Source of the DNA: Ostrinia nubilalis
Lineage: Eukaryota > Arthropoda > Insecta > Lepidoptera > Crambidae
Length of the DNA stretch: 64,000 nt
NCBI RefSeq assembly: GCF_963855985.1
Contig: NC_087104.1
Location: forward strand, 9,114,001-9,178,000
Direction of reading: 5' to 3'
The notes beneath the pieces are model-generated. The model had not been told where the DNA came from. It saw only the letters and a program-made list of their open reading frames with translations, and searched no databases. Positions 35,667 to 46,672 of this stretch are shown one piece after another. The position numbers were made by a program, and so were the translations under genes. Every line of letters begins with the position of its first letter. Position 1 is the first letter of the stretch.

Positions 35667-35848
35667 TCTACCTATACATATTTTATATTATAAAAGCGAA
35701 AGGTTACTGACTGACTCACTCATCACGTAATCTCAGAAACTACAAGTGCTAGAGTCTCAAATTTTGACGGGAAGACGGGATTTTGCAAAATTCTCCTCTA
35801 AGGGGGTAAAACGGTGTCTACGCGTTCAAAGTCGCGGGCGGCCGCTAG
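35667..35848 (+). mobile_element. Helitron-like short element, 'GTTACTGACTGACTCACTCA' family
   Basis: It begins A|TCTACCTATACATATTTTAT, contains GTTACTGACTGACTCACTCA and 'gggggtaaaacgg', and ends GTCGCGGGCGGCCGCTAG|T. TC start, GC-rich hairpin-capable end and CTAG between A and T fit a non-autonomous Helitron. This body is a widespread insect repeat. The open frame 35746-35988 overlaps it and is not a gene. Confidence 0.65.
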
Positions 35849-38800
35849 TACTTCATATTTTTATAATTACTGTCCTAACTAAAGTAGCAATTTATACACC
35901 CCCCTGGCTTAATGTGTTGCTTACCGAAGTCCGAACTATGACGCCATCTGCTTTTGCGGACTCGAATCTCGCAAAGGGCAATTCTTAATTAGTGTGGTGC
36001 TGAGCACACTTTGTTATAATACTAGTAGTTTGTGTCCATTTAAGATTTAAATATTTTGTTTTACTCTATCTCAATGATTTACTGCTTACTCTGTTCAAAA
36101 TAGATCCCTGAAATCTTTCACAGCTTGAAAAACGACCAAATTAACCTCTAAACAAACGTATTAAAACAGTCACCTAATGTCCTAATAAAATAAAACAACA
36201 AACCAAGAATTCAAAGTAATAATTAGTTTAGGAAGTCGACAATTTGTGTTTGAGAGCAATAATTATTCTGAAAGGTATCCTAAAACTTGTTATCTTATCC
36301 AAACTTTGTTATTGTTCTAAGGAAATGTTAATGAGTTTCCGTATTCTTTACCTTCCCAGTAATTTAAATAGAATACACTTACTAATAAAAGATTAGGTAT
36401 ACTTATTCTGCGCACACTTATTATCGGTATCATAAATAAATCTCTAGTAATTTTACAAATGGCTCTAAATGTTTCGCTTTTTAGGTAAATCACTTTTAAT
36501 TTTGAGATCGGCTGTGTTTTTTCGTATATTTTTATTATTTAAAATACGAAGAAAGGTCATATGAAAAGAACATTTCCATGCGAGAAAAACTAGGCACTGA
36601 ATCACTTGAAGTAACCGTACTATTAATAAATATTCTTTTAGTAATTTTACTAGAAATATTACATTGTAATTGTACAATTACTTTCTTTTGATTACAAATG
36701 TTGTTTACACAACCCCCAAGTTTTTGATTAGCATAAAATTGTCTGCTTGATAAATAGAGTTTGGACGGAAGACGCGGAAAAAGTTTGGGATTGTTTTAAA
36801 ACCCCCTTTATAATTTGGATATCGTGTTTCCCGGTCGGCGACGTTTGTGACCAACTCTAAAAATATGGCCTAGATAAATTCCGAGAAAAAAAGTTTTCGC
36901 TTAACTTCAGTTCGCGGAAGGTTTTTCGAACGATTCGGTAATTAGGTACAAGTTGGGAAAACTTTTGTTTGCGTTCGACAACGTTTCAAGTTCCATTCAG
37001 CAGTTCAACGTGTTTACACGTCTAGGTATTTGTTTATTTGACTTCTGATTTAGTGCAGCGGTTGTAATTAGATTTTCACGCTTCGACTTGATGTTTACTA
37101 CATTTAGGGTCAGTTTCGCCGGTTCATCGTAAAAGTTACCTAATATACATTCGGCATCAAATAAATCGCACCTCCCGCAATAAGCACTTCTCAAACGTAT
37201 GCATCCCCACTTCCCAACAATATTGGCACCATTTAAAAGCCTAGTTGTAAACTTCATTTCATTAAAGGAAAGGTTTTTACCCCAAAAATGTGTCTGTAGA
37301 AGGATCCAGAGTCACTTCTTCAAAAAATAGGTAGTTACGCTTGAGCCAACTTTTATGGCTATAAAACTGTTAAGTTGGGATTAATCGTTATCCATCTGTA
37401 AAAGAGGACACGTGAGATCATTATTTGGTTTTATAACCATAAAAATTGGTCTAATTCATCCCAGAGGTGAGCCCAAAGTGAGGTCTGTTTTCAAGTCACA
37501 TTTATGGTATATGTTAATCATTTATTTAAAATTTAAATGTGTTTTTCTGTAAGGATATTTATTGGGCTTTCAAATAACACCAATATGGTTGGGGCATCAT
37601 GATTGTGTCAGAAGAAAATCTTTAAAGTTCGCGTCGCGGAAGTTGCGGTTTATTTGATGTTGAGTGTAGTATCTAAATATAAGTGGTAGTTCATCAGATA
37701 CATAAGCTTTCGAAGTTTTATTATCTAGTTCAATGCTATATGAATTTTAAGATCTTATGAATTTAATCAGTATCTAAAAGAGGCAGATATCCCATAAAAA
37801 TAGATTTCCCTGAATATTGAATCCAGTCAGACTGTGTAGTCTAATTGGAACATATTTTGACTGTCTATCGAGCAGACTGCAATTTCACAGTTTTCACCGC
37901 AATTCCGACCCTCTGCGAAATATCATGTGACACCGCCCGGCGCGCCGTTGTTCTAGCCATCGCTTCCCTCAAATTACTTGATGCAGATCTTAATTACGGT
38001 CATCCGGGCCAGTCGATTGATGCCTTGCATTGTTTGTGCTCGCCAACAGGACAATTGCAACGTCACCCGGACCCAGTAGCGCCAGTCACGGTCGGGTCGT
38101 TGACCTTTATCGCCTGTTTGATGCAATTGTTTAGTGGCGTCGAGCTGCATTTGTTTTTTAAATATTGTCGGCTGTTAATTGGGCGGCGACTGTCATTTGT
38201 TTTGAACTGAATACTTTTTTTGCTTTTCAACGTTTATTTATTTTGCTTGACACTGGCTAGAGACATAGCAAAGCTATGAAAAAAGTTTAGTTAACGTTTT
38301 GATCACATCTTAATACAAATATGAATACGTTTTTCCAAAAAGCCCGAAATAAGTACTTACCGAAGAAGATTTAACCATATGTATAGGGTAATCGATTTAC
38401 TTTCAGAAGTGAAAGAGCAAAATTTTCGTAAAGCTCGTACTAAAAACCTGTGAGGTCTTAACGCGAGACAGGTATTAATATTTTACGATCGTCGTATCTT
38501 AGAAAACGTCTATTAGAAATTTTATACCCAACTCCGGCAACTGTAAGTATCTTACAGTGAAAGTACGGTGAATATCAGCTTTCTATAATACGATCGAGCG
38601 ATATACCGGGCATTATGGAATCTAAACTGAGCGAGCCAACCCACTCGTTGGGGTTACCAACTTTAAATATCCTGTTACAGGACTATAAAGGAATGCTAAG
38701 TGCTTTTAGGTTCACCAAACTTTTTAGTAATAAAGAGATTGAATGATTTGCAGTTTTATCGTAGCTTGAAGCTCAAATTCAAGAATAATCTAAGAAAATG

Positions 38801-41800
38801 ATCATACTTATTATGTTGTTAGGATCAAATTCTTAAACAAAAAATAAGTAAATATACTTAACTAATAATGAAATTTTTTTTTCATCTCAAGTTTTACAAT
38901 AAGAAATTACAAAAAATCTAGGAGCGGTTCCAAGGTCTCTCACCTATAGGCACCATACCGTTTCTGACATCGGATACCAAATTGGCCGCTATAGGCATAA
39001 TTATGTAAATAAATATTGATAAATTGTCCAGAATCTGAACCTGCTCCGCTGATATGAAGAATTTTCTCGATCGCCAAATAGAAAAGTGTGGTGATCCTGA
39101 CGCTAACCCACTCGTTCCCTATAATACGGTCATTATAAGCTACATTTCGCCACACCACTCCGTCATTTTCAGCTGATTTGTGGCGATAACTAGTGATTTT
39201 TGGATTTTAAATGTAGGTAGGTAGGTACTGTGCAAACCCCTCGCGAGGTTACTCTACTTTTTATGATTTTTATCCCATTTTTAAAATGATCGTAGCTTTA
39301 GGTAGAAAAAATCGATTGAAATCAAATACATTTGAGTTCTTCTTTAGAATTTAGAATTAACTTATTTCAAGAATAATGGGTTTCGATACAGTACGTTGCT
39401 TTTGTTTGAAAACCCAAAAGTTTAGGCTTATTCTTATGTACTTCTACAATGTCTGAAAAGGACAAAGAACCGTCTAGACTCCAGGCGCAATATTGTTGTA
39501 GCTTCACAAACATCTTACATTCTCATTTTCCAAAGATTAACAATAATTATTAACGAGACGCTGAGCAAAAGGTTCGGCTATGTATGAAGATTATACATTT
39601 CATAGCAGCCGATATCCCTTAGGATGCCACACAAAAGACTTGGGAGTGTTTTCGGGAAGCTGAGTCGGCAGAAAAAAACACAATGGGAGGAGGGCCGATA
39701 ATACATCCCTGCGTTGCGAACTGATCACTGCGGTCCTCCGAAATAACGAATGAATCGGGGAAAATTCAACCCCATGTATTGCATCACCAATTTAGTGTGG
39801 GCCCCTTCCATTTCTAATAAACTGGCGATGACAAAGTGCTGTGACGTTTCCAAAGTTCGTTCAGAGTGATTGGTCTCGAATGTGTTTGCTCACATGTGTA
39901 CGTTATTGTTGGTCGCAACTTATCTGTAACAGATAATACAAAAGTTTCGTTGTTCATGTTTATCTGTCTAGTTTTCATTCATCGGTAGAATGGGAGTCAT
40001 GTTTTATCTAATAGGAAATGGTTACTGCTTCTTTGTGCTTTGTCTGATTAAAAATATTTTTTATGCAGATCTTGAAATTGAGTAGGTAATAATTAGGTGA
40101 TTTAGTTTCAAATGCAATGGAGACTTGAGGTGTGATTTAGTACCTACATATTTATAGATATGAAATACTTTGTTATCTAAGATTCTAACAGCATTGTGTC
40201 TCTACAAATATAAATAAATAAATACAAATTTATAAATCCCTGTCACTTAAATCCTTTATACTTTTCCTAAAATCCCTCTCAAAGTTTAATAAGTAAATAA
40301 ACAAACAGATTTATACAGAAGGAATTTTAGTCGCCATCAAAAATAGCTCTAGATTCAGTGGCGAGATTGCTCTGCTCAAATTGGCCGACAACCACCAGAG
40401 ATCTAATTTCAGTGGACGCTTTACACTTGCTTTCGCTTTCCAACGAAAGGGTATTCAGAAAATTTAATTTCCGTTGACAGATCGAACCATTTCGTCCAAT
40501 GTGGTGAACGCTCTCTGTAATTGGGTCAACGGACAATAGACGTCGACAATGTTATTATTAGCGAATCTCTCCATTTAACAGATCACTATATTTATTAATC
40601 ATCTAGTTTCAAACGGGCTTGGAAGAATTCGCAAGCAATTCCAGCAAATAAAAAAGCTGTAATATTTGATAAGGAAGCAGCAATTAATATTAGAATACAT
40701 ATTATAACGAACATCTATTTTATTTGTCTGAATGCTAGAACGAATCACTTAATGGTTTATTGCTCGGTAAAAATATTATGGTTTTTGGTGTAAAAGTTAA
40801 AATATTGAAGCAGACAGTTAATTAACTTAAGGCACTTACCCATTACTAACTTTGCTGACTACCCCATGTGGGAATTTATTATCTCTCATTTTCTTATAGC
40901 TTCTTGAAATTGTTATTGGTCTGCTAGTTTCTTGTGATGTCTATCTCACACAAATCTGTATCTTTCTTTTTCATTTCTGTTATTAAAGTCTTCTGCATCT
41001 ACAAAGAAGAAAACATTGCCATCTCTTCCTTTTCCATCTTTTATTTCATTTCTTTCAAATTCTTCAGCATCTCCAAAGAAGAAGACATTGTTAATCACGG
41101 TCACGCCTAACTTTGGCAAGTAATGAATCGCGAAGATTAAGTCGGTCGGCTGGAATAATGGAATCTAATCAACAGTTCAATTTACAAAATCGTTCGGCGA
41201 CCGTGTGGAGGAGAGTGTCTCAGTTAATCTGCCCATAGATTATGGTGGCAAGCTAATACGGAGGGGAGCGATGATCATATTTTTACTTGCTTGCCTAAAT
41301 TAGTTGGGCGACGTCACAAAAATGCACTAGTTTGTGTAGTCGGATGATAATAATGATGATGAGGATATTTTTTGTGTTGCTAAAAGACTTGCTGTAGATA
41401 TCAAATAGAAGTTTAACGTCCTTGAAGTGTGTAGACCGTAATATTCATTTCTGAATGATCGACAAAAGGTGGCATTTATTTCGACCTCTTTTCCGGTTCA
41501 ACAAAAGGGTATGACGTCAGAGATATGCCTTCGCCATAAAAACTTTTTTCTTTGCAAAATAGTAACATATTGAACGTATGTGATTCAGTTACTGCCCAAT
41601 ATTTATATGCGTAACCATCTAACACATGATTAACAGAAAAAGAATCTCCAAGCAACATTATTCTTTGTGTTTAGAATACAAATAAAGTAACTGGCAGGCC
41701 ATAAGACTTAATTTATCAGTCGGGATTTAATCAGTGCAAGAGGCTATTTAGGAGTCAATAATGTTTATTAGAGGTCAAAATACTCGGTCTTTAACTCGGG

Positions 41801-43391
41801 GTCAGTGACCGATTGCAGGGCAGACATAGGGCAAACAGGCTGTATCCACATGTAGTACAGCAATGTCAACATTATCTATTCCGGTGTTTGCCTTATTTAG
41901 AATATCTAATGGATTATGGTGATTATCGTGATTGTTGTTTGCGATGGCAGAGCTTCGAGATTCAGTTTTTCCGAGAGGATGAAGCAATAAAACAAATAAT
42001 CGGAGTTTCTCAGTTTTCTAGCAATAACGCCTTACAATGTGGAAAGTTAGTCATACAATGGAGTTATTGTGGAGCGGCGAACAGAAGGTCGGTGGACGGG
42101 CTCGACATGGCTGGGTGCGTTTTAGTGATGTGACCACTACTTTTTTCCCAAATGAGAGTACTACTCGTAAAGTAATAAATACTTCTCTTTCTTTCTTTCT
42201 TTCTTTCTAAAGTACTTTTTTCTTTTTTAAGGTCATCCTTGTTGATTACGCTGTTCTCATTAAAATTAAGTGAGCATATTATATCAGTAATGTACCAATG
42301 TAGGACACTCTTGTCCTACAATACTTATCTTGTAAGTACTTACCTACAAGCTGCTCATTAAGATAAATCTATAAATTTATTGTTATTTATCGTATTAGTC
42401 AGTAAAGTTTAATATCGAGCAATTGAATGTGTAGAGATATCGTTTGATATAGTTTGACGTATGGTCAAACTAACATAAAAGCATGTTGTTATGCAGTATT
42501 TACCTTCACGTCTGGATAAGCTTAAAACTGTAATTTCGACATGCTTATTAGTATATACTCCAGTAACTACATTAACTCTAGCAATAAGAGCTTAATCTCT
42601 TCTTTTTTACTGCTTCTAATACATGCCAGAGTTTACTCCTTTTAACGCTTTCTCATTAATTTCTTTATTAACAATAAACTTAATGACGTAATCTTCATAT
42701 AAGTACTTCTCTAATCTTCATATAAAACAAACAATTTTTTTTCTCTTCTCAGAATACATCATATGAATCAAAATACTTCCAAGTCAGAATACTTGCGCTA
42801 AAATACACACATCCCTACCGACCCCCGCCTGGCCGGCGACACACGGCTTGCGACCGGGGCGCGGCCGCGCGTTTTATTTGTTTTTACACAAGATCAACCT
42901 AATAGCTCTCCGCATTCTGACTTATGGCACCAGACATCTTAATACGAGTATGTGTAATGTGTAAAGTTTTTTGGCTGAATGTTTTGGCTGGCTTGCGATA
43001 CAAGTTTTTATTGTTTTCTTGCTAAATATATTCAATAGGCCAGGTTTTTATATAAAGTTGCGCAAATATGTATGTTCAACAGAATCTGATCGTGTGTTAT
43101 CACAATAAAAGATTCACTTAGTAACTAATTGTTTCAATTTACAACTCAAAAAGCTTAATAAATCTGCTACATTTTCCGCCCTCCAAGGCTAGGATTTATA
43201 CACACGTGCCAATCTCGTTTTACCTGGAATACCAGGATTATCTTACTGTTGTCTAGAACAAACTATAATAATATGTCTCTTGGGTGAAAACCGAAGAGTG
43301 TTTGATTGTCTAATAAATTGACTTTGGTGTATGTCGCAATTTCAAAATATTTTCATTGCTCAAATTAAAAATACCTATGTGTAAGCTCTAA
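35849..43391. other. Long intronic stretch, mostly unique-looking
   Basis: About 7.5 kb with no recognised transposon apart from microsatellite runs. The block at 37860-38205 is distinctly GC-richer than its surroundings and open for 121 codons, but the translation shows no motif. It is noted as a possible regulatory or conserved non-coding block. Short TGATGATGA runs near 41345 may be an old LINE tail. Confidence 0.4.
42184..42208. repeat. (CTTT)n microsatellite
   Basis: Consecutive CTTT units. A second short run of the same motif is at about 43465-43483, directly after the LINE fragment. Confidence 0.9.
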
Positions 43392-43469
43392 CGGATTAGC
43401 AAGCTGAAGTGGCAATGGGCAGGGCACATAGTACGCAGAACTGACGGCCGATGGGGCAGCAAGGTTCTT
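43392..43469 (+). pseudogene. RTE-type LINE fragment, near C-terminus of the reverse transcriptase protein
   Basis: The plus strand reads RISKLKWQWAGHIVRRTDGR followed by WGSKVL, which is the strongly conserved LKWQWAGHIARRTDGRWG stretch of lepidopteran RTE-like 'endonuclease-reverse transcriptase' proteins. The frame breaks at a CTTT microsatellite. Only about 26 codons survive. Confidence 0.8.
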
Positions 43470-44231
43470 TCTTTCTTTCTTTACCGGAAAACGCAGCACA
43501 ACAATTTTGATTGTGAACCTTAATTTAGGAATCTTTAAAAGTATTTCTTGTAAGAATGTTTTTTTTCAAAAAGGAACTTTCAGCTGCTCATTTACCGAAT
43601 TTCATATACATCTTCATATACTAAACAGGATTAAAGTCGCACTCTCCGAACAAGCCGTCTGCGGGGCAGTGAGCCGTGAACCCAGTACGACCTCCGGGCG
43701 GCGTATGTACCTCCTACCCTCTTTGTCAAAGAAACAAGAGTACAGTTTAAAGTTGTCACCTGCTCGGCAGCGGGGAAACATCAGAAACTTACCCCACACA
43801 TGTAGATATAAAATACGCGACCGAGGGTTCGAAAATTGAAGAACATTGGGATTTTAAAATGGCGGCGTTCCTGAATTTATGCAATCTCAAGGCCTTGAAT
43901 GCGAGGGAATAGGTATCTGCTGGAAAATTCACTCCATCAAAGATAGAAAAGATCGAATTTGCGTCCTTCGGGTAAGACTGTGTCCAAAAGCAAGCCATTC
44001 AAAAGACTTAAGAGCCATTTCACAAAAATATTCCGCGCGAATTTAGGTAAAAGCTGTCAACGCAACGTCAAAAGAGTAAAAAGAACGCTGAAATGGACAA
44101 AAAAATCTTGAGCCGTGACCGTATTAAGACTTGATTTAAGTTATTAATTTTAAGGTAGAATTAGGTATTCAAACTTGATAAATTAATTTAAATTTTTAAT
44201 AGAGTTTATTAAGTCTTTTATATTTCGATTC

Positions 44232-44467
44232 ATAATGAAACACGAATAGGTATAATATGTAAAATATATATTAAGTACAAAATAAAGACAGTCACATAGT
44301 GAAAAAAAAATCTGCCCCCTTACAGCTCCATCATCGGACCCTGGATACGAATAATGAAACACGAATAGGTATAATATGTAAAATATATATTAAGTACAAA
44401 ATAAAGACAGTCACATAGTGAAAAAAAAATCTGCCCCTTACAGCTCCATCATCGGACCCGGGATACG
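44232..44467. repeat. Tandem duplication, 119-bp unit, two copies
   Basis: Copies begin ATAATGAAACACGAATAGGT at 44232 and 44351. They differ by only a couple of bases (one extra C before TTACAG; CTGG against CGGG near the end), so the duplication is recent. The unit ends in a dispersed repeat word (TCATCGGACCC...GGATACGAA) that continues beyond as a tail-like region finishing in AAATAAATAAATAAATA at 44577-44593. Confidence 0.9.
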
Positions 44468-44652
44468 AACTATTCGTCAAGGCGAATCACACAAGCCCAA
44501 ACTCCATAGGGTTCTATTGTTTTGTTACGGAGGTGGCCATTGCATCTCCTCCAGATCCATTATCAGACAGAGCTAAGAAATAAATAAATAAATATTATTA
44601 TAAGTAAACAAATAACTAAAATAATTCATCTTACTATCTTACTTCTTACTAG

Positions 44653-45080
44653 TCTTACTAATATTATAAATACGAAAGTTTGTGTGGATGTCTGGGTGTT
44701 TGTTACACTTTCACGCAAAAACTACTGAACAGATTTTGATGAAACTTTACAGTACAGTACAGCAGTACTAGGCAGTCTGTGTTCAACTATCACTCGGGTC
44801 GGACGTTCCTATCGCAAGACCTTTGGTTCACTCAGTTCCGATACGACTCTAGTGCTGTGTGTAATCATTTTCGTGAATACACTGAGTTTATTAATTTCTA
44901 CGAGTGGATTTCATTTTGACTGAGACCTACGCCATGAACCCTGAACCAGAAGACCCTGTCGCCAGCGACAGCGACGCTCATCCATCCCTGGCGTCGACCA
45001 GAATAACAATGTATAGGCTATTATTTATGACGATCTGTGACAAACTAAATTTCAAGCGGGTGAAGCCGCGGGCAATACTA
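44653..45080 (+). mobile_element. Helitron-like element split by a foreign insertion
   Basis: It begins TCTTACTAATATTATAAATA at 44653 and continues with the same body, inverted, as the element at 4032, up to about 44760. The body resumes at about 45002 (CAATGTATAGGCTATTATTT...) and runs to the GCCGCGGGC hairpin near 45075. The interval 44773-45001 is the jockey-type head described separately. The 3' CTAG is lost, or replaced by the abutting Helitron. Confidence 0.65.
44773..45001 (+). mobile_element. Jockey-clade LINE 5' head with internal promoter and ORF1 start
   Basis: The piece starts at CAGTCTGTG. With A at 44774 as +1, an initiator (CAGTC) is followed at +28 to +32 by GGACG, a perfect match to the DPE consensus RGWYV at the exact position used by jockey, I and similar LINE internal promoters. 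An ATG at 44934 opens MNPEPEDPVASDSDAHPSLA, an acidic proline-rich N-terminus, cut off about 23 codons in where the interrupted Helitron resumes. No 3' part or poly-A is present. Jockey clade is inferred from the promoter layout. Confidence 0.5.
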
Positions 45081-45091
45081 CATATTTCATA

Positions 45092-46491
45092 CTAGCTTTT
45101 TGCCCGCGACTTCTTCTGCGATGAAGTGGAAAATGGTTCTAATAGAATTAAAATATTCTAAGAAAATTAATTTTGTTAAATGATTATATTTTTTGATATA
45201 AAATCTACAAATTATTATGTTTAAATATTTTAATACTTACAAAATTATGAGATCTTTCTAAAACAAAATTAAAACACTACACCTGCCGCAGATTTCTTTG
45301 TAAACAATGTTTTTTTGTTTTTCCTTCAGGTGCTAAAATCACCAGGCTATTGTGTGCGCATACTCTGGAGTATTCCACATACAACTGGTCGTCGGAGAAG
45401 CATAGATTTCCATTAAGTCTACTCCCGCTACCATATAGAACTCCGCTAAAACTCGTGAGGGCGCCAACACTTACTTTTGTATCGAAAATTAGTATGAGCA
45501 GCTGCGCACGCGGTTGCCCGTTGCAGGCTCTATGCAACCACACTATTTTAAACCGTGGTCCATAAGCATGAGATGGGAAACTGCACTCTCTTGAATTCTC
45601 TTGAATTTGATGGTGTTAGGGGTTTCCTAGGAATGAATACAGACTTTCCAATGGAATCTCCTCGTCAATATTGCGAAATTGCGAGTTGCAATGCAATGTT
45701 ACGTTTTCACTTGTTATTTTATTGTTATCAGTCTGACCTTAATTTTTCAAACACGTGTCAAAATAAAAAAAATAATTTAAATCAAAAGTACTAAGGAATA
45801 TTTCATTGATAATATCAACTTAGAAACAAGCACAGATCACAGAAACTAAAGGGAAATGTGACAAGGGACAAATTGGAACATATTGCTTGTGAAAGCAATG
45901 ATGACAGTAGCGACGTCATTATGTAAACAGTTTATATTGCTTGCTTAGTACTAAAGATTATTCGAACGTTGAATACTGATACCGCAGTGGATAATGAGCA
46001 CATAATTTGATTTCTTTGTGTGTGTGAATTTCTAATACGACACTGAGTTTCGAACTCAGCGCATTACTTAGCATCTCTCTATATTTCTATGGAACCAAGT
46101 TATCTCCAAAATAACATTCCACACCTTTTTAACCTAGTCAGGTAATAATTTTAATAAAATACGAAGCACGTCATCTATCAATAGGATATATGTATATTTT
46201 AGAAGTTAATAAATTATGCATAAAATATAAACACTTAAGAAGTTTAGTTAAATCGTAGAATTTCTGAAAAACAAGTACTAAAATCGTACTGAAAAAAAAA
46301 GTATTAATAATATGTTATCTAATTTATTTATTAAACGTCGAATTTTATCAAAGATTTTGGACTAAAGTTTTTGAAAATATTTTATAGCCTACATAGAAAA
46401 AAATTTGGATTCTAAATCGTGAAAGAATTTTTTTTCGGAGCCTATTGCCTCCAAACAAACAATTAAATCTTTCCTCTTTTATTAGTATAGA
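45092..46491 (-). mobile_element. Internally shortened Helitron with helicase remnant
   Basis: On the minus strand a TC start lies at 46491 (A|TCTATACTAATA-type head, then the AAACAAACAATTAAATC region) and a CTAG|T end at 45092 after CGCGGGCAAAAAG. Between them, near the 3' side, is a PIF1-type helicase C-terminus. If both ends belong together the element is 1.4 kb, about a quarter of an autonomous Helitron or less. The alternative is two separate copies. An unrelated repeat seems to interrupt the coding part near 45410-45545. Confidence 0.5.
45253..45409 (-). pseudogene. Helitron Rep-helicase C-terminal fragment (PIF1-like motif VI)
   Basis: The minus strand reads LCFSDDQLYVEYSRVCAHNS and then LVILAPEGKTK. 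Helitron helicases end with CFxHGQLYVAxSRV followed by APxGKTKNIVY, so QLYV-x-x-SRV is helicase motif VI. After GKTK an extra A in an A run shifts the frame; corrected, it reads NIVYKEI. Residues upstream do not match. In intact elements this domain unwinds DNA during rolling-circle transposition. Here it is dead. Confidence 0.75.
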
Positions 46492-46562
46492 TTTAACAAC
46501 AAAGCTTCCCTCTCGAAACAAAACGCTTCTTTTTCTTCTTCACGAAACAAAATTCAAAGCGG

Positions 46563-46672
46563 ATAAATAAATAAACAAATCTTTGGACAATTTCACAGCG
46601 CCATCTAGTCCAAAAGTAGGCAACCAATATGCTTGTGTTAAGGGTGCTAGCATAATGGATATACTTTTTTAT
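46563..46672 (-). mobile_element. 3' part of the tRNA-headed SINE
   Basis: In reverse orientation it matches the 3' half of the SINE at 58258-58552: AAATAAATAAACAAATCTTTGGACAATTT..., then CAGCGCCATCTAG, a GCTTGTGTTA word and GTGCTAGCATAATGGATATAC. The tRNA head is missing (5' truncation). Confidence 0.8.

Noticed and set aside
37845..38210. 121-codon plus-strand frame as a gene or exon
   Set aside because: No motif, no good splice sites noticed at the edges. GC richness alone explains the open frame.
41802..42133. Overlapping frames on both strands (106 and 61 codons)
   Set aside because: The minus-strand reading (ANTGIDNVDIAVLHVDTACL) looked protein-like, but I could match it to no family and the frame is short and isolated.
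43507..43839. 110-codon plus-strand frame beside the RTE fragment
   Set aside because: It does not continue the LINE protein and shows no motif.
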